From NCBI GenBank assembly GCA_964462515.1, contig CAYWXK010000099.1, positions 1 to 6,498 of the forward strand: 6,498 nucleotides of DNA, read 5' to 3'. The translations under genes and the position numbers were made by a program. Position 1 is the first letter of the stretch. The number at the start of each line of letters is the position of its first letter. The notes under the pieces are model-generated. The model was not told where the DNA came from, did not search any database, and saw only the letters and a list, made by a program, of their open reading frames with translations. Positions 4,774-6,498 of this stretch are shown piece after piece. Source of the stretch: CAYWXK01 sp964462515. GTDB taxonomy: Bacteria > Planctomycetota > Phycisphaerae > Sedimentisphaerales > Anaerobacaceae.

Positions 4774-5286
4774 ATGAATCTTATATTCGCTCAGTTTATC
4801 TCGGCCCGCTAATTCCCTAAGCTCAATAAGAAATGCTATGCCTGCAATCTCTCCCCCAATTTTGTTGATTAGCTTACAGGCCGCTGCCATTGTTCCGCCT
4901 GTGGCCAGTAGGTCATCGACCATTAAAACCTTTGCTCCTTTTCTTATCGCGTCCTTATGCACTTCTAAAGTATCGGTGCCGTACTCTAAATCGTAGCTGA
5001 CGCTTTCGGTCCTGAAAGGCAGCTTGCCTTTCTTGCGGATAGGGACAAAACCGGCCCTGAGTGTTTTTGCAACTGCTGCACCGAATATAAATCCCCTCGC
5101 CTCCACAGCAGCAACATACTCGATTCCATCGTCTCGACGAAAGTCGGCGCATAAGGCATCTACGGCTGCTGCAAATGCCTGCGGGTCGGCCAATAGCGGC
5201 GTGATGTCACGAAATAGAATGCCCTTTTTAGGCCAATCAGGAATGCTGCGAATGAACTTTTCCAACTGAACTACCTTGTTCATCAT
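4756..5286 (-). CDS. apt: Adenine phosphoribosyltransferase
   Basis: Apt converts adenine and PRPP into AMP and pyrophosphate, a one-step purine salvage reaction in the cytoplasm. The 176-residue length is typical for the family. Visible hallmarks: the N-terminal WPKKGILFRDITPLL block (18-32), EARGFIFG (62-69), the flexible-loop region RKKGKLPF (84-91), and the PRPP-binding motif VLMVDDLLATGGT (120-132) with its two aspartates. Two tandem ATGs (5286-5284 and 5283-5281) could start it; GGGAAGG about 7 bases before the first serves either. The gene follows the sigma-factor gene on the same strand after a 101-base gap, so co-transcription is possible, though a weak promoter is also visible in that gap. 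It ends in its own terminator and converges with the PEP-CTERM gene. Confidence 0.95.
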   Translation of the reverse strand: MMNKVVQLEKFIRSIPDWPKKGILFRDITPLLADPQAFAAAVDALCADFRRDDGIEYVAAVEARGFIFGAAVAKTLRAGFVPIRKKGKLPFRTESVSYDLEYGTDTLEVHKDAIRKGAKVLMVDDLLATGGTMAAACKLINKIGGEIAGIAFLIELRELAGRDKLSEYKIHTVISY

Positions 5287-5334
5287 TTGTTTGCCTTCCC
5301 TGGTATCAATCTATAAACCGACGTAAGTGCATCC

Positions 5335-5363
5335 ATTATTAGCATTCCGCCGGCAAAATGCAA
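5335..5363 (-). promoter_or_regulatory. Weak candidate promoter of apt
   Basis: On the minus strand TTGCAT (5363-5358) and AATAAT (5340-5335) are separated by 17 bases, about 48 bases before the apt start. The -10 matches five of six, the -35 only three of six. No clear terminator separates the sigma gene from apt, so read-through is an equal possibility. Confidence 0.3.
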
Positions 5364-5387
5364 GTTTTAATCAACTTACCTGCGATG

Positions 5388-6077
5388 CTACTCTTCGTTC
5401 ATATACTCGTAAAGTTTGGTGAGGGTATCACGACGAAGCTGACGGATTCTCTCACGCGTCAGGTCCAATTTCTTGCCGATTTCTTTAAGCGTCATCGGCC
5501 TATTGCCATCCAGGCCGTAATGCAACCTCAAGATTGTAGCTTCTCGCGGCTCTATTTTATTGAGCAGCTTCAAAACCTTCGCTTTTTCCTCGCTGGCAAC
5601 CAAATGTTCCTCTGGCATACCTGCACTATGGTCAACCACAGTCGCCTCAAGCACTGGCTCTTCATCTGACTCATCCAAATTCGAGCTATCTGTTGCGGAA
5701 CCGAGTGTCTCGACAATGCGGTGTATGATTTTTGCCTTTCGCAGCGGCAGATTCATAATATCGGCCATCTCCTCGACGGTAGGTTGCCTGCCGAGCCTGC
5801 TTTCAAGCTCTGATGCGATATGCCGCCAGTGATTTATCAACCCCACCATATAGGTTGGGATGTGCACCAGTTGAACGTTCTCCAATAGCGCCCGCTTAAT
5901 ACCTTGCTTTATCCACCAGGCTGCGTATGTGCTAAAACGAGTGCCGCGGTCAGGGTCAAAGTAATCGACAGCCTTTATAAGCCCGATATTGCCCTCCTCA
6001 ATCAAATCGCCCAGACTCATTCCCCGGTCAGCATATTTTTTGGCGATATTAACGACCAATCGCAGATTGCTGCGCAC
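5388..6077 (-). CDS. Sigma-70 family RNA polymerase sigma factor (primary-like / group 2)
   Basis: A sigma subunit directs RNA polymerase to promoters. The 229 residues counted from the GTG at 6077 contain region 2 (NLRLVVNIAKKYADRGM.. to about 64, with DLIEEGNIGL and the RFSTYAAWWIKQ segment), region 3 (about 70-125, HIPTYMVGLINHWR..), an acidic linker (SNLDESDEE, 132-140), and region 4 (167-227) with the helix-turn-helix MTLKEIGKKLDLTRERIRQ, whose RER..Q residues contact -35 elements. This domain order and the WW pair (54-55) mark an RpoD/RpoS-like factor, not an ECF one. There is no acidic region 1.1. The GTG at 6077 is only the first conventional start; region 1.2 is encoded upstream in frame, so the true protein is about 40 residues longer. 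In region 2.4 the residue matching E. coli sigma-70 T440 is Lys (K61) while Q437 is kept (Q58). I cannot tell whether this is the main or an alternative factor. Confidence 0.9.
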   Translation of the reverse strand: MRSNLRLVVNIAKKYADRGMSLGDLIEEGNIGLIKAVDYFDPDRGTRFSTYAAWWIKQGIKRALLENVQLVHIPTYMVGLINHWRHIASELESRLGRQPTVEEMADIMNLPLRKAKIIHRIVETLGSATDSSNLDESDEEPVLEATVVDHSAGMPEEHLVASEEKAKVLKLLNKIEPREATILRLHYGLDGNRPMTLKEIGKKLDLTRERIRQLRRDTLTKLYEYMNEE

Positions 6078-6260
6078 AAGTTGCTCTCTGGCCTCAGGGT
6101 CGTTCTTTTCAACGACCAGTTGACCCAGCAGCCGCTCCTGCCGCAGCGTCAGTAACTTCGCCTCGTCAATCTCCTTGAGGTATTCTTTTATGGTAACATC
6201 AAATATTATAACCCACCCCCGCCCGAACAGAGGGCAAACTGAATCGTGACTATATCTTCT
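6078..6260 (-). other. In-frame upstream extension of the sigma gene encoding region 1.2, without a standard start codon
   Basis: Reading the sigma frame upstream from GTG 6077 gives VTIKEYLKEIDEAKLLT followed by LRQERLLGQLVVEKNDPEAREQL, a clear region 1.2 match to primary sigma factors, so this DNA is coding. The frame stays open to a TAA at 6263-6261 yet has no ATG, GTG or TTG. Possible explanations: a non-standard AUA start at 6209-6207 or 6206-6204 behind the G-rich GGGGGTGGG; a one-base indel that separates an ATG at 6199-6197 (ATG TTA CCA TAA), which lies five bases after a perfect TATAAT (6210-6205), from the sigma frame; or a one-base indel or -1 slip in the G-run at 6213-6222 joining it to a GTG at 6271 behind a strong Shine-Dalgarno. 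Confidence 0.7.
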
Positions 6261-6287
6261 TTATAGGACACTTTCCTCCTTGTCCAA
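6260..6287 (-). promoter_or_regulatory. Sigma-gene leader: AAGGAGG within a small hairpin, overlapping promoter-like boxes
   Basis: On the minus strand AAGGAGG (6281-6275) is a perfect Shine-Dalgarno lying largely in the loop of a 5-bp GGACA/TGTCC hairpin (6285-6266). A GTG starts three bases later at 6271. The same bases also read as TTGGAC (6287-6282), 16 bases, TATAAA (6265-6260), a plausible sigma-70 promoter. Both readings cannot serve the same start, since the promoter would begin transcription after the Shine-Dalgarno. Confidence 0.35.
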
Positions 6288-6308
6288 CATAACCTGTTTA
6301 AGCTATCG

Positions 6309-6332
6309 GCTAAATTAGACCTCAGGTTTAGC
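6309..6332. repeat. Inverted repeat in the sigma-gene upstream region
   Basis: GCTAAA (6309-6314) is complementary to TTTAGC (6327-6332), and inside it ACCT-C-AGGT (6319-6327) is a perfect small palindrome sharing the right arm. A regulator-binding site ahead of the sigma gene is conceivable; nothing else supports it. Confidence 0.3.
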
Positions 6333-6370
6333 TATGCAAACCACGCTAATCCTGCCGTATTTCGACACCT

Positions 6371-6415
6371 AAAAACAACCGGGGCCTATCCCGAAATTGT
6401 TGGGATAGGCCCCGG
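6371..6415 (-). terminator. Very strong Rho-independent terminator of an upstream minus-strand gene
   Basis: CCGGGGCCTATCCC (6379-6392) and GGGATAGGCCCCGG (6402-6415) are a perfect 14-bp inverted repeat around a 9-base loop. Read on the minus strand the hairpin is followed by TTGTTTTT, the required U-tract; on the plus strand no T-run follows. It therefore ends a transcript coming from beyond the right edge and insulates the sigma gene from it. Confidence 0.85.
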
Positions 6416-6433
6416 ACTGACGCATATCAATTG

Positions 6434-6449
6434 GCTAACCGATGTTAGC
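6434..6449. repeat. Small hairpin GCTAAC-CGAT-GTTAGC
   Basis: GCTAAC (6434-6439) and GTTAGC (6444-6449) pair perfectly around CGAT. It sits between the possible stop codon at 6464-6462 and the strong terminator, so it would be in the 3' untranslated part of the off-edge gene. Confidence 0.4.
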
Positions 6450-6461
6450 TTACAGTTAGGC

Positions 6462-6498
6462 TTACTGCGGCCACAATAGCTCCTCAAGCCACACATCA
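6462..6498 (-). CDS. Possible 3' end of a gene cut by the right edge
   Basis: One minus-strand frame is open from the window edge and ends DVWLEELLWPQ before TAA at 6464-6462. Eleven codons are far too few to identify a protein. The call rests mainly on the strong minus-strand terminator 47 bases downstream, which must serve a gene in this position; another frame could be the right one. Confidence 0.25.
   Translation of the reverse strand, partial: DVWLEELLWPQ

Noticed and set aside
5342..5361. GCATT..AATGC inverted repeat between the sigma gene and apt
   Set aside because: Only five pairs and no T-run, too weak to call a terminator separating the two genes.
6188..6199. ATG five bases after TATAAT as a direct start of the sigma gene
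   Set aside because: As the sequence stands it reads ATG TTA CCA TAA and is out of the sigma frame. It is kept only as part of the indel hypothesis.
1..6498. A multi-gene novel defence, biosynthetic or mobile system
   Set aside because: Genes here are mostly single-function housekeeping or standalone; the FRG gene has no visible partner, and no transposase, integrase, nuclease or synthase cluster is present.

Overview
The window looks like a piece of chromosome from an anaerobic or sediment-type Planctomycetota bacterium, most likely a Phycisphaerae/Sedimentisphaerales-like lineage. I infer this from three things: an exosortase-sorted PEP-CTERM protein, intergenic DNA full of degenerate repeats (ATCTGTG runs, a 'NKPN..KTNPIKPKQ' pseudo-coding tract, and a GCCTGyCyTGAGC..GTCGAAGG element) that I associate with such genomes, and the style of the housekeeping proteins. 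The assignment is an inference; no rRNA is present to confirm it.

Layout. 1-145: non-coding, one imperfect hairpin. 146-946 (+): conserved hypothetical protein with a four-cysteine cluster near its N terminus. 947-1247: three inverted repeats (one or more probably end the first gene), a dispersed-repeat copy, then a near-consensus promoter. 1248-2075 (+): FRG-domain protein of unknown function with its own promoter and ribosome binding site. 2076-2886: about 800 bases without a convincing gene, made of stacked short repeats plus a second near-consensus promoter with no obvious gene behind it. 2887-3762 (+): prmC (hemK), the release-factor glutamine methyltransferase; its ATG lies exactly six bases after a perfect TATAAT and has no Shine-Dalgarno, so the mRNA is probably leaderless. 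3763-4083: leader region with a sigma-54-like promoter and a 13-bp tandem duplication. 4084-4611 (+): small PEP-CTERM secreted protein. 4756-5286 (-): apt, adenine phosphoribosyltransferase, converging on the PEP-CTERM gene, with a terminator hairpin built over its stop codon. 5388-6077 and an in-frame extension to about 6260 (-): a sigma-70-family sigma factor with regions 1.2 to 4, whose reading frame lacks an ATG/GTG/TTG ahead of region 1.2. 6379-6415: a very strong terminator for a minus-strand gene lying mostly beyond the right edge.

The genes do not form one pathway. PrmC (translation termination), Apt (purine salvage) and the sigma factor (transcription) are housekeeping; the PEP-CTERM protein belongs to a surface/exopolysaccharide sorting system encoded elsewhere; the FRG gene looks like an accessory insertion between repeat-rich spacers. 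I see no CRISPR array, transposase, phage module, tRNA or rRNA, and no clear multi-gene novel system. The most useful leads are the sigma-factor start anomaly, the leaderless prmC promoter, the sigma-54-like site before the PEP-CTERM gene, and the repeat-built spacer carrying an orphan promoter.
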